Shown in pieces: positions 1 to 8,705 of a DNA stretch of 25,785 nt; position 1 is the stretch's first letter, and each line of letters starts with the position of its first letter. Both the position numbers and the translations under genes were made by a program. The notes under the pieces were generated by a model. That model was not told where the DNA came from, ran no database searches, and saw only the letters and a list, made by a program, of their open reading frames with translations. The DNA comes from CAMDWQ01 sp964497635. GTDB lineage: Bacteria > Omnitrophota > Gorgyraeia > 2-02-FULL-51-18. Where the stretch lies: assembly GCA_964497635.1 (NCBI GenBank), contig CAZCDB010000016.1:1-25785 (forward strand), in the 5' to 3' direction.

Positions 1-1671
1 AAAGTATATCCTTGGATTGCCAAAGTTCGTTTTTCAACACCGGGGGTGGGACTGATCTCGCCACCGCCGCATCATGACATTTATTCGATTGAAGATTTGG
101 CGGAGCTTATTCATGATCTAAAAAACGCCAATCAAAAAGCGCGCATTAGCGTCAAGCTTGTCTCCGAAGTGGGTGTGGGTACGGTCGCGGCGGGTGTGGC
201 CAAGGCTCATGCGGATGTGGTTCTGATCAGTGGTTTTGACGGCGGCACGGGCGCTTCTCCTCTTTCAAGTATCAAGCATGCGGGCGGACCCTGGGAGCTG
301 GGTCTAGCCGAAACTCATCAGACCTTGGTGCTCAACAATCTTCGCAGTCGTATCGCGGTGGAGACGGATGGACAGCTGAAAACCGGTCGCGATGTGGTCG
401 TTGCGGCGCTTTTGGGCGCGGAAGAATTTGGTTTTGCAACGGCGCCTTTGGTCGCGCTAGGATGCATCATGATGAGAGTCTGTCATTTAAATACGTGCCC
501 TGTGGGTGTGGCGACACAAGACCCTGAGCTTCGCAAAAAGTTTACAGGCGATCCGGCCCACGCCGTCAATTTTATGAATTTTATCGCGCAAGAAGTTCGC
601 GAGCTGATGGCTGAGCTTGGCTTCCGTACGATCAACGAGATGGTGGGTCGTGCAGATTGTCTGGAAGTCTCCAAAGCCGTTGAACATTGGAAATCCAAAG
701 GCCTAGATCTTTCTCCGATCCTTTATCAGCCCAAAACAGTCCCGGGGGTGGGTCAGTACTGCCAGATTGCTCAGGATCACGGGTTGCAACACTCGATGGA
801 TAATCAAACGCTTCTTGAGCTATGTCAGCCGGCCTTAAAAGAGAAGAAAAAAGTTCACGCGAAGCTAAAAATACAAAATATTCACCGCGTTGTGGGGACC
901 ATTGTTGGAAGCGAATTAACCCGTCGTTATGGGCTTGAAGGTTTACCGGAAGACACCATCCATCTTCAGTTTGAGGGGTCTGCAGGTCAGAGCTTAGGAG
1001 CTTTTATTCCTCGCGGGATGACCCTCGAGCTGGAAGGGGACGCCAATGATTATGTGGGCAAAGGCCTCTCCGGCGGGAAAATCATCATTTATCCATCCAA
1101 AAAGTCTTCTTTTAAACCTGAGGAAAATATTATTATTGGCAACGTCGCACTTTATGGTGCCACCAGCGGTCAGATGTATGTATCGGGAATGGCCGGAGAG
1201 CGTTTCTGCGTCCGAAATAGCGGTGCGCATGCGGTAGTTGAAGGAGTCGGAGACCATGGCTGTGAGTATATGACCGGAGGTCGTGTGGTGGTCCTGGGAG
1301 CCACGGGTCGTAATTTTGCCGCGGGAATGTCGGGCGGCATTGCTTATATTTTGGATGTGAAGGGTGATTTTGAAAAACGTTGCAACAGGCAGATGGTCAA
1401 TCTTGGAAAAATAACCGACGCGGACGAAATCGCCGAGGTTCGCACTCTCATCGAAAATCACAAAAAATATACGCAGAGTAAGCTTGCCGAACACATTCTC
1501 AATCTCTGGGAGGAAATGCTTCCTAAATTTGTACGCGTGATCCCCAAAGACTATGACCGCATGCTTCAGGCAATGGAGCGGATGAAAAAAGCGGGTCTTA
1601 CCGGAGACGAGGCCGTCATGGCGGCTTTTGAAGAAAACTCCAAAGATTTAGCTCGGGTGGGCGGGAATTAA
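1..1671 (+). CDS. gltB: Glutamate synthase large (alpha) subunit, C-terminal part, 5' end off the window
   Basis: This is the FMN synthase domain and GXGXG domain of the glutamate synthase large subunit, which makes glutamate from 2-oxoglutarate and the ammonia released from glutamine. The frame is open from base 1 (KVYPWIAKVRFSTPGVGLISPPP), so the GTG at 46 is internal and the gene begins outside the window. The first third carries the FMN and 2-oxoglutarate site (GGTGASPLSSIKHAGGPW). It also carries the three 3Fe-4S cysteines in the C-x5-C-x4-C spacing, encoded at 463, 481 and 496. From about base 850 the Gly-rich beta-helix of the GXGXG domain follows (GVGDHGCEYMTGGRVVVLGA). The N-terminal amidotransferase domain is not visible. 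The stop lies 3 bases before gltD, so the two form an operon. Identity is clear from long conserved motifs. Confidence 0.97.
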   Translation, partial: KVYPWIAKVRFSTPGVGLISPPPHHDIYSIEDLAELIHDLKNANQKARISVKLVSEVGVGTVAAGVAKAHADVVLISGFDGGTGASPLSSIKHAGGPWELGLAETHQTLVLNNLRSRIAVETDGQLKTGRDVVVAALLGAEEFGFATAPLVALGCIMMRVCHLNTCPVGVATQDPELRKKFTGDPAHAVNFMNFIAQEVRELMAELGFRTINEMVGRADCLEVSKAVEHWKSKGLDLSPILYQPKTVPGVGQYCQIAQDHGLQHSMDNQTLLELCQPALKEKKKVHAKLKIQNIHRVVGTIVGSELTRRYGLEGLPEDTIHLQFEGSAGQSLGAFIPRGMTLELEGDANDYVGKGLSGGKIIIYPSKKSSFKPEENIIIGNVALYGATSGQMYVSGMAGERFCVRNSGAHAVVEGVGDHGCEYMTGGRVVVLGATGRNFAAGMSGGIAYILDVKGDFEKRCNRQMVNLGKITDADEIAEVRTLIENHKKYTQSKLAEHILNLWEEMLPKFVRVIPKDYDRMLQAMERMKKAGLTGDEAVMAAFEENSKDLARVGGN

Positions 1672-1674
1672 GTC

Positions 1675-2792
1675 ATGGGAAAACCAACCGGATTTAAAGA
1701 GATAAAGCGCGAGTTGCCCGTGGATGCTTCGCCCAAGGAGCGTCTTAAGCATTGGAATGAATTTCACGATCATATGCCCGAAGATAAGCTCCAGGCTCAA
1801 GGTGCACGTTGCATGGACTGCGGCATTCCTTTTTGTCATACGGGAAATCTGGTGGCGGGCATGGCCTCCGGTTGCCCGATCAATAATCTAATTCCTGAGT
1901 GGAATGATCTGGTTTATCGCGGGCTCTGGCAAGAAGCGGTAGATCGTTTGCACAAAACCAATAATTTCCCTGAGTTTACCGGCCGTGTGTGTCCCGCGCC
2001 CTGCGAAGGTTCTTGTGTCCTAGGGATCAGCGAGCCAGCCGTGACGATCAAAAACATCGAAGTTTCTATCATCGACAAGGCGTTTGAAGAGGGATGGGTG
2101 ACGGCCCAACCACCAGCTTTTAGGACAGGAAAAAAAGTGGCGATTGTCGGCTCAGGTCCTGCGGGTCTTGCCGCGGCTGCCCAGCTCAATCGCGCGGGTC
2201 ACACGGTCACGGTTTTTGAGAGAGCGGATCGGATCGGGGGACTTCTCATGTACGGCATCCCCAATCCGAAGCTTGATAAAAAAATTGTTCAACGCCGCGT
2301 GGACCTTTTGGCGCAAGAAGGCATCCGCTTTGTGACCAATACCGAAGTGGGAAAAGATTATCCTTCAAAAAAATTATTGGCAGAGTTTGACGCTGTGGTT
2401 CTGTGCGGGGGCGCCACCAAACCTCGTGATCTTCCCATCGAAGGAAGAAAGCTTAAAGGCATTCACTTTGCGATGGAATTTTTACATCAAAATACAAAGA
2501 CGGTCTTGGACGGAAAACCAACCACCAATTTTATTTCTGCCCAAGGCAAAAATGTGGTGGTCATCGGCGGCGGCGATACGGGAACCGACTGCGTAGGGAC
2601 ATCGATGCGTCATGACTGCCGGAGCCTGATTCAGCTGGAGATCATGGCCAAGCCACCATTGGCTCGCGCCTCGGACAATCCTTGGCCGCAGTGGCCCAAA
2701 GTGTACAAGATGGATTACGGCCAAGAAGAAGCGGCGGCTGTTTTTGGCGAGGATCCTAGAAAATATTTAGTGACGGCCAAAAAATTTGAAGC
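1675..2792 (+). CDS. gltD: Glutamate synthase small (beta) subunit, 3' end lost in gap
   Basis: The small subunit oxidises NAD(P)H and passes electrons to GltB through FAD and Fe-S clusters. The first 372 residues are visible; family members are usually about 480-500, so roughly the last quarter is in the N run. The N-terminal cluster cysteines are C46, C49, C54 and C67, then C106, C110 and C114 (CPAPCEGSC). The FAD Rossmann loop GSGPAG starts at G159, and the NAD(P)H loop GGGDTG starts at G298. The ATG sits 3 bases after the gltB stop, and the purine-rich end of gltB (GGTGGGCGGGAA) could act as ribosome binding site. An apparent 754-residue frame continuing past the gap is an artefact: beyond it the sequence is LuxE-like. 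Confidence 0.96.
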
Positions 2793-2892
2793 NNNNNNNN
2801 NNNNNNNNNNNNNNNNNNNNNNNNNNNNNNNNNNNNNNNNNNNNNNNNNNNNNNNNNNNNNNNNNNNNNNNNNNNNNNNNNNNNNNNNNNNN
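2793..2892. other. Assembly gap (100 N)
   Basis: A run of exactly 100 N, the usual convention for a scaffold join of unknown length. It hides the end of gltD, the first residues of the LuxE-like gene and possibly whole genes between them. Adjacency of gltD and the LuxE-like gene is therefore not shown by the sequence. Confidence 0.98.
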
Positions 2893-3939
2893 GACAACGA
2901 AATCCTTGGGTTTATCCGTCGCTACGCCGCTGCCAATGAAGCCCCCGAAGAAGAATTCAAGGTCCTGGCTTTAAAAATTTTTTCTTACCAATTTAAACAC
3001 AATCTAGTTTATCGCCGGTTTTGTCTTTTAGAAAACAAAACCCCAGCTTCAGTTTTTTCCTGGAAAGAGATTCCGGCAATTCCTGTGGATGCGTTCAAAG
3101 ACTATTCGCTGACTTCTTTTCCTGTTCAAAAGACCCGTATGATTTTTAGGACCAGCGGAACCTCCAGAGGGAATGCTTTGGAAAAAAGTCGGGGAGAGCA
3201 TGCCTTTGACACTCTCAAGCTTTATGAAAAATCGCTTTTATCTTCCTTCAAAAAATCAATGCTTCCTGACCGCGACCGAATGCCGCTTTTTTTTCTTCTC
3301 TCATCTCCTAAAGAAGTCTCTGATTCTTCTTTGTCTTACATGATGGGGGTGGTGCAAAGAAAATGGGACCCCCGGGGGCGGGACCGATTTTATGTGCGAA
3401 ATGGAAAGCTTTCCTGCGAGAAGCTTTTCAATGATCTGCGCGCACAGAAAAAACCACTGATGATTCTCTCAACCGCTTTCTCACTCAAGACTTTTTTAGA
3501 TTTTCTGATCCAAGAGAAAAAATTATTGAGACTAAAGCCAGGGAGTCGTCTAATGGAGACGGGGGGATTTAAGGGGAGAGCCAAAGAAATTTCAAAAAAA
3601 GCGCTTTACCGGCAATGCCAAAAATTATTGGGGTTGCCCCTCCAGGCTTGTAGGAGTGAATACGGCATGACAGAACTCTCCAGCCAGTACTATGCCCAGG
3701 GGTTGTCAGCTCAGTCAGCTTCAGCTTGGATTCGATACCGCGTGATGAATCCGGTGACTGGGCAAGAGGTGCCGCTGGGGAGTAAAGGTATCTTGAGACA
3801 CTATGATCTGGCCAATCGCGGCTCGGTGATGGCGATTGAAACCCAAGATCTTGCCATCCAAGGAAAAAATGGTTTTGAATTGGTGGGACGTGTGCCTACC
3901 GCAGCTCCGAGAGGTTGTTCTCTGGCTTATGAAAATTAA
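2893..3939 (+). CDS. LuxE-family acyl-protein synthetase, 5' end lost in gap
   Basis: LuxE-type enzymes (PF04443) adenylate a fatty acid with ATP and hold it as a thioester for a LuxC reductase. The visible 348 residues are close to the usual length of about 370, so only a short N-terminus seems missing. The adenylate-forming P-loop-like motif FRTSGTSRG is at 3145-3171. The motif EYGMTE, typical of the adenylation superfamily, is at 3658-3675. The C-terminus carries RGCSL with the cysteine at 3916-3918, matching the known acyl-acceptor cysteine near the end of bioluminescence LuxE. The next gene overlaps its last 11 bases and is the matching reductase. The pair therefore probably acts together to make fatty aldehyde. 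Nothing nearby encodes luciferase or LuxD, so a role in light production is unlikely. Confidence 0.88.
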   Translation, partial: DNEILGFIRRYAAANEAPEEEFKVLALKIFSYQFKHNLVYRRFCLLENKTPASVFSWKEIPAIPVDAFKDYSLTSFPVQKTRMIFRTSGTSRGNALEKSRGEHAFDTLKLYEKSLLSSFKKSMLPDRDRMPLFFLLSSPKEVSDSSLSYMMGVVQRKWDPRGRDRFYVRNGKLSCEKLFNDLRAQKKPLMILSTAFSLKTFLDFLIQEKKLLRLKPGSRLMETGGFKGRAKEISKKALYRQCQKLLGLPLQACRSEYGMTELSSQYYAQGLSAQSASAWIRYRVMNPVTGQEVPLGSKGILRHYDLANRGSVMAIETQDLAIQGKNGFELVGRVPTAAPRGCSLAYEN

Positions 3940-5152
3940 TCAGATTGTTTTAACGGTTGGAAGACTTTCTAAAAAATGGCTGGATCCTCATTTTGCGCAT
4001 CGTCGTCAGGCGGTTCAGACGCTTCAAAAAAATGGAGGCTATCCACAGTCCATGGCCGAAGAAATACTCGATGATCTCTTTGGCGAGCTGACAGAAAAGA
4101 AACTTAAAGATTTTCTGATTTCAGACATCGGAAACCCTCAAGTCTTGGATCATTTTTGTGTAGATCCAAACTCTCAAAGAAAAATCCGAGCGTTTGGACC
4201 AAAACAGATTTTGCATGTACTTCCCGCAAATGTCCCTAACCCTTCGATTGTTAGTATTGTTCTGGGTTTGCTAGCCAAGTCCCGGAATGCGATCAAGGTT
4301 TCGAGTCGTGATCTGGGGCTTCTTCCCATTTATCTTGAGTCTTTGCGAGCCCACGCCCCGGAACTTGCCAAAACTTGCACAATCTTCAAATCCAGGAGCA
4401 AAGAAGATCTTGATTCTTGGATGCGGAAATCAGATGCGGTTGCTGTTTATGGGCAAGAGGAAACGATCCGGTATTTTCACGAAAAACTTTTACCCGGACA
4501 GACTTTACTCTCCTATGGACCCCGAATGAGTTTTGGAATTTATCTAAGTGAAGCTCTCAAAAGTTCAGAAATTCCACTGCTTGCCAAAAAAACAGCCAAA
4601 GATGTTTGGCTTATGAATCAAGAAGGTTGTCTTTCGCCTTTGGTGTTGTGGGTGGAAGCCCAAGGGGGAAAAGCACATCACTTTTGTCAGGCGCTTGCAG
4701 AGACCCTAGAAAAATTGCCCGAAAGCGCAGGAAGATTTGCCGCCTCTAGCCAGTTTTCTCAAGCCAGGCTTTGGACCTCTCAAAATAAAAATCCCAAAGT
4801 TTGGAAGAGCTCTGGCAAAAGCCCCTGGCAGGTTTTGTATGATGAGAGCCCGTCCAAATTCCCCATAGTGCTTGGTGGCAGAAATATTTATATCAAAGGT
4901 TTTAAAGATTTTTACGAGGTCAAGAGAGCTCTCCAACCTTTAAGGACCAAGCTCCAAGCGGTGGCCTTCGAGGGCTCGGGGGCAAGATCTAAGGCGATCG
5001 CCGAAGACTTGGCAAGTCTTGGATTTAACCGGATTTGCCGCGCAGGTCAGCTTCAAAAACCCTCTTTGCTTTGGCACCATGAGGGCCAAACCCGTTTTGC
5101 CCGCTGGCTTCGATGGACAGATCTTGAGCTTTCCAAGAATGTGGTAAAATAA
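3929..5152 (+). CDS. LuxC-family acyl-CoA/acyl-enzyme reductase
   Basis: LuxC-type reductases (PF05893, aldehyde-dehydrogenase-like) use NADPH to reduce a bound acyl group to the aldehyde. I start it at the ATG at 3929 (MKINQIVLTVGRLSKKW). That gives 407 residues and an 11-base overlap with the upstream gene; the farther ATG at 3836 would overlap by over 100 bases. A weak ribosome site, GAGAGG, lies at 3909-3914. Family signatures are ILHVLPANVPNPSIVSI with KSRNAIKVSSRD (cofactor region), LSYGPRMSFGIYL, and NQEGCLSPLVLWVE with the catalytic cysteine at residue 234. It is shorter than bioluminescence LuxC (about 480). Coupling to the LuxE-like gene supports a fatty acid reductase. The product could feed alcohols, wax or ether-type lipids, but the sequence does not say which. 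Confidence 0.88.
   Translation: MKINQIVLTVGRLSKKWLDPHFAHRRQAVQTLQKNGGYPQSMAEEILDDLFGELTEKKLKDFLISDIGNPQVLDHFCVDPNSQRKIRAFGPKQILHVLPANVPNPSIVSIVLGLLAKSRNAIKVSSRDLGLLPIYLESLRAHAPELAKTCTIFKSRSKEDLDSWMRKSDAVAVYGQEETIRYFHEKLLPGQTLLSYGPRMSFGIYLSEALKSSEIPLLAKKTAKDVWLMNQEGCLSPLVLWVEAQGGKAHHFCQALAETLEKLPESAGRFAASSQFSQARLWTSQNKNPKVWKSSGKSPWQVLYDESPSKFPIVLGGRNIYIKGFKDFYEVKRALQPLRTKLQAVAFEGSGARSKAIAEDLASLGFNRICRAGQLQKPSLLWHHEGQTRFARWLRWTDLELSKNVVK
5124..5150 (+). promoter_or_regulatory. Possible extended -10 promoter giving a leaderless GH57 transcript
   Basis: An extended -10, TGGTAAAAT (5142-5150), lies at the end of luxC, with a weak -35-like TTGAGC at 5124-5129 (15-base spacer). The ATG at 5159 follows after only 8 bases and no Shine-Dalgarno sequence is present. 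Any transcript from here would be nearly leaderless. Read-through from luxEC is equally possible. Confidence 0.35.
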
Positions 5153-5158
5153 AAATCT

Positions 5159-6664
5159 ATGCGTAAATTTATCACCATTCACGGACACTTTTATCAGCCG
5201 CCCAGAGAAAATCCTTGGACGGGGGAAGTCGATCTAGAGCCTTCGGCGGCTCCGTTTCATGATTGGAATGAGCGGATTAACAAAGAATGTTACGAAGCCA
5301 ATACCCAAGCCTCTCTCATGAATGGTCGAGGGGAAGTGGTTGCGCACTCCAACAATTTCTCAGACATTAGTTTTGATATAGGACCCACGCTTCTTTCCTG
5401 GCTCAAGCGAAAGGATCCGACCACTTACAACAATATCCTAGCAGCGGATCGTGAGAGTGTGCGTGCTCACGGGGGGCATGGGAATGCGATCGCTCAAATT
5501 TACAATCACATCATCATGCCTTTGGCCAGCACACGGGACAAAATCACTCAGATTGCTTGGGGAATAAGAGATTTTGAATTTCATTTTCAGAGAAAGCCGG
5601 AGGGGATGTGGTTGTCCGAGGCGGCGGTGGATCGAGAAACACTCAATCTACTCGCGGATCAAGGAATCTTGTTTACGATTCTAGCGCCGCATCAAGCTCG
5701 CAGAGTTCGCCATGTGGGTTTTGGCTCGCGTTGGGCTCATCCGCATCATGAGGGGATTGATACCAAACACCCTTATCGTATTCTTTTGGACCGGGGCCGG
5801 CAGTTTCACCTGTTTTTTTATCATGGGCAACTCTCTCGTGAAATCGCATTTAATGGCGCTCTCTCCAACGGAGAAAATTTTGCCCACAAGCTGATCAATG
5901 CTTTCGGGGGTCGTGACCGAGAACAGTTGGTTTCCACCGCCACGGATGGCGAAAGTTATGGTCATCACCACCGCTTTGGAGAAATGGCGCTGGCTTACGC
6001 GATCAAAAAAATTTCGGAGGATAGCCAGGTTCGGATGACCAACTACGGTGAGTTTTTGGATCGTTTTGGTTCCTTTTGGGAAGCGGATATCGTGGAAAAT
6101 AGCTCCTGGAGCTGTGCTCACGGGGTGGAGCGTTGGCGTTCAGACTGTGGTTGCCGGATGAACTTTCAAGGCGGGTGGAATCAGCGCTGGCGAGCCATTT
6201 TACGTGACGCATTTGATTTTTTAAAAGAAGCGGTGGATGAAGTTTTTGAAAAAGAGCTTGCGCCTATTCTGAAGGATCCCTGGGTCGCTCGAAACCAATA
6301 CATCGATGTGATTTTGGACCCCTCCGTGGCTTCTCGGAACCATTTTTTGGCAAAAAATGTAAGCAAGAAAATATCTCTACTTGAAGAAAACAAAATTTGG
6401 GACTTGATGGAGGCGGAGAAATTTTCACTTTTTATGTACACCAGCTGCGGATGGTTCTTTGATGAATTGTCAGGAATCGAGCCCGTGCAGATGATGAAGT
6501 TTGCCTCGCGTGCGATGGAATTGGCTCAGCCCTACCGTAAGGAAAATATGGAAGCGGCCTTCCTTGGGATTTTGGAACACGCTCAAAGTAACATTGCGGA
6601 GATGGGCACGGGAAAAGATATTTTTAATAAATTTGTGAAAACGGAAAAACCGGAGGGGAAATGA
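5159..6664 (+). CDS. Glycoside hydrolase family 57 protein (alpha-amylase/glucanotransferase-like)
   Basis: This is a 501-residue cytoplasmic protein without signal peptide, of the GH57 retaining glycosidase family, which acts on alpha-glucans such as starch and glycogen by hydrolysis, transfer or branching. Motif 1 is HGHFYQPP (residues 8-15). Motif 3, GMWLSE, places the nucleophile at Glu154. Motif 4, ATDGESYGHHH, places the acid/base at Asp263. A Cys-containing stretch CGCRMNFQGGWNQRW follows. The C-terminus (SCGWFFDELSGIEPVQ, then SNIAEMGTGKDIFNKFV) looks like the start of the DUF3536 region found after GH57 domains. The gene stops soon after it, so the protein seems shorter than the roughly 800-residue homologues I recall. 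It starts 6 bases after the luxC stop and overlaps ychF by 4 bases. The substrate cannot be told from sequence. Confidence 0.88.
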   Translation: MRKFITIHGHFYQPPRENPWTGEVDLEPSAAPFHDWNERINKECYEANTQASLMNGRGEVVAHSNNFSDISFDIGPTLLSWLKRKDPTTYNNILAADRESVRAHGGHGNAIAQIYNHIIMPLASTRDKITQIAWGIRDFEFHFQRKPEGMWLSEAAVDRETLNLLADQGILFTILAPHQARRVRHVGFGSRWAHPHHEGIDTKHPYRILLDRGRQFHLFFYHGQLSREIAFNGALSNGENFAHKLINAFGGRDREQLVSTATDGESYGHHHRFGEMALAYAIKKISEDSQVRMTNYGEFLDRFGSFWEADIVENSSWSCAHGVERWRSDCGCRMNFQGGWNQRWRAILRDAFDFLKEAVDEVFEKELAPILKDPWVARNQYIDVILDPSVASRNHFLAKNVSKKISLLEENKIWDLMEAEKFSLFMYTSCGWFFDELSGIEPVQMMKFASRAMELAQPYRKENMEAAFLGILEHAQSNIAEMGTGKDIFNKFVKTEKPEGK

Positions 6665-7758
6665 GCTTCAAATGTGGAATTGTGGGACTTCCCAATGTGG
6701 GAAAATCAACCATTTTTAATGCCCTGACTCGTGGGCAGGCGCTGGCGGCCAATTATCCTTTTGCCACGATTGATCCCAATGTGGGGGTGGTCGCTGTGCC
6801 GGATAAGCGCCTAGCGGCTCTGACCGAGATTGTGCCTACCAAAAAAGTGGTACCCACTTCTGTTGAGATTGTCGATATCGCAGGAATTGTGAAGGGCGCT
6901 AGCCAGGGAGAGGGCTTGGGCAATCAATTTTTAAGCCATATCGCTGAGGTGGATGCCATCATCCAAGTCGTCCGCTGCTTTGAATCCAAAGACATTGTGC
7001 ATGTCAGTGGGGATGTTAATCCTTTGCGTGATATTGAGGTGATTGAGACAGAACTGATTTTAAAAGATATGGACGTTCTTCAGAAATATAAAGCGCGACA
7101 CGAGAAGGGTTCGCGGACCGCGGACAAAAAGGCGGCGCAAATTGTCTCCATCCTAGAGCGTTACGAAAAGGTGATGAATGAAGGAAAGCCGGCTCGCACC
7201 TGCGTGCTTTCGGCGGATGAGAAAGAGCTCTTGAAAGAAGTGCATTTTCTGACGGACAAACCTATTTTATATGCGGCCAATGTGGGGGAAGAGGAGCTTG
7301 GGAAGCCGGATTCAGCACACGTTTTGGCGGTGCGTAAAAAAGCAGAAGCCGAAGGTTCCCGTATGATTGTCATCAGCGGGAAGGTTGAGGAAGACATCTC
7401 GCGCCTGGAGGCAGGCGAAAGAGAAGAGTTTTTAAAAGCAATGAATCTGACTGAATCAGGATTGGATCAGCTGGCTCGCGAAGGACACAAACTTTTAAAC
7501 CTGATCTCCTTTTTTACAGTAGGGGAAACGGAAAACCGCGCCTGGGATGTCGAAAAAGGATCCACAGCCCCCCAAGCTGCTGGTAAAATCCATTCTGACT
7601 TCGAAAAAGGCTTTATCCGTGCAGAAGTTGTCTCTTACGATGATTTTTTAAAATATCGCGGCGAGCAAGGCGCCCGAGAAGCCGGCCGCTTCCGCCTAGA
7701 AGGAAAAGAATACATCGTCCAGGACGGGGACATCATGCATTTTCGGTTTGGTGTTTAG
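6661..7758 (+). CDS. ychF: Ribosome-associated P-loop ATPase/GTPase YchF (OLA1)
   Basis: The full length of 365 residues is almost the same as E. coli YchF (363). The protein belongs to the Obg-related TRAFAC class, prefers ATP over GTP in studied members, and binds ribosomes. The Walker A motif is GLPNVGKST near residues 9-17, followed by the family-typical NYPFATIDPNVGVV (switch I) and DIAGIVKGASQGEGLGNQFL (switch II). The G4 position reads NVGE instead of NKxD, as expected for this family. The TGS-like C-terminus ends in QDGDIMHFRFGV. The start ATG overlaps the GH57 stop (ATGA), with GGAGGGG just upstream. It is the last gene of the rightward set and converges on the giant minus-strand gene. 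Confidence 0.97.
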   Translation: MSFKCGIVGLPNVGKSTIFNALTRGQALAANYPFATIDPNVGVVAVPDKRLAALTEIVPTKKVVPTSVEIVDIAGIVKGASQGEGLGNQFLSHIAEVDAIIQVVRCFESKDIVHVSGDVNPLRDIEVIETELILKDMDVLQKYKARHEKGSRTADKKAAQIVSILERYEKVMNEGKPARTCVLSADEKELLKEVHFLTDKPILYAANVGEEELGKPDSAHVLAVRKKAEAEGSRMIVISGKVEEDISRLEAGEREEFLKAMNLTESGLDQLAREGHKLLNLISFFTVGETENRAWDVEKGSTAPQAAGKIHSDFEKGFIRAEVVSYDDFLKYRGEQGAREAGRFRLEGKEYIVQDGDIMHFRFGV

Positions 7759-7811
7759 AAGCTTTATAACTTCTTAGTGTCTTCTGACAGCTCGAAGTAC
7801 CTTTGTTTTTA

Positions 7812-8705
7812 TTATCTGGGATTCCCCTGGTTATTAAAATTTACTGTGCGACTGGTTTGACGGTTTTGAGAGTCGTACGAGTAAAAAATTTCCCTCATCT
7901 TTAATCCTGTGCTCGCGGAGAAAGTGACTGATCTTAATAGTCTGAGGGTAGTTCCAAATCTCTCGAATTCTTCTTCAAGGGTTCTCGCCCCTGATGAGGA
8001 AAAAGTAGTTTTGACGTTTCCACCATTCTCATTGAATACTTCATCGGTTTGGATCTGAGTGCCCGCTGAGTTGTACCGGACTATCCTCTCAGCGACTGTT
8101 GTGCCATCGCGAAAGAAGGTTTCTGTGGTTCTTGTTCCAGAGAGGTTGAAAGCCACTACGCTTTGAATGGTTGTTGTGCCATCTCGGAAGAAGGTTTCAG
8201 CAGTCCTTGTACCCGAGGCATTGAATGTCGTGGTTGATAGATGAACTCCAGCCGAACTAAAATTTTTTACACTCTGCCTTATAAAAGTCGTTGAGTCTAA
8301 TATAATTTCATTGCTAATAACTCTCGTAATGCGAGAAGCAGTGTCATGATAAGTAAACTCTAAGACAGACGTTCTTGTTTGCGTTCTTTGCCCATCATAT
8401 AGAACACGAGAGACCACCCGACCAAAACCATCTATGGTACGTTGTTCCGTCAAGAAACCTGACACGTTGAAAATGGGGGTGGTATTCACTCCCGGAACTG
8501 AGTCTCGCCGCTGGCTTGATATCGGGTTTCCTTGTGTATCCTGAAATAGAATCGTTCGGAATCCTTGATAACCGTTGGTGATAATGGAGCTGGCGATATT
8601 TGTGTTCCCATGGTACTGGGTCTCTACAGTATCAATTAGATATCCCTGTCGAGTAAAACGTTTGACTAGGACTGGCCGGTTTTGATCATCATAGATAATC
8701 GGAGA
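7812..8705 (-). repeat. C-terminal YD/MORN-like module of the giant protein, homologous to the N-terminal module
   Basis: Encodes residues about 2635-2931. FNVSGFLTEQRTIDGFGRV, EFTYHD, FFRDGTTTIQ and IQTDEVFNENG follow the same order as FNSSNFLIEERSLDNLNRV, DFTYHG, FFRDGTTTIQ and IRTDEVFSENG in the N-terminal module. It contains a local 75-nt tandem duplication (GTGCCATC at 8101 and 8176). The chain ends with NFNNQGNPR, at the point equivalent to the end of the N-terminal module (NFDSQGNPP). Confidence 0.8.

Noticed and set aside
994..1494. A 166-residue minus-strand frame inside gltB
   Set aside because: It lies wholly antisense to a strongly conserved coding region and has no promoter or family features.
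3836..3928. An earlier LuxC start at 3836
   Set aside because: It would overlap the LuxE-like gene by over 100 bases and add residues unlike LuxC; the ATG at 3929 fits better.
1675..3939. A 754-residue GltD-LuxE fusion
   Set aside because: The frame only continues because 100 N contain no stop. The two sides belong to different families, and the N run is a gap of unknown length.
7757..7774. A small hairpin AGAAG...CTTCT just after ychF as a terminator
   Set aside because: Only five base pairs, overlapping the stop codon, with no T-run following.
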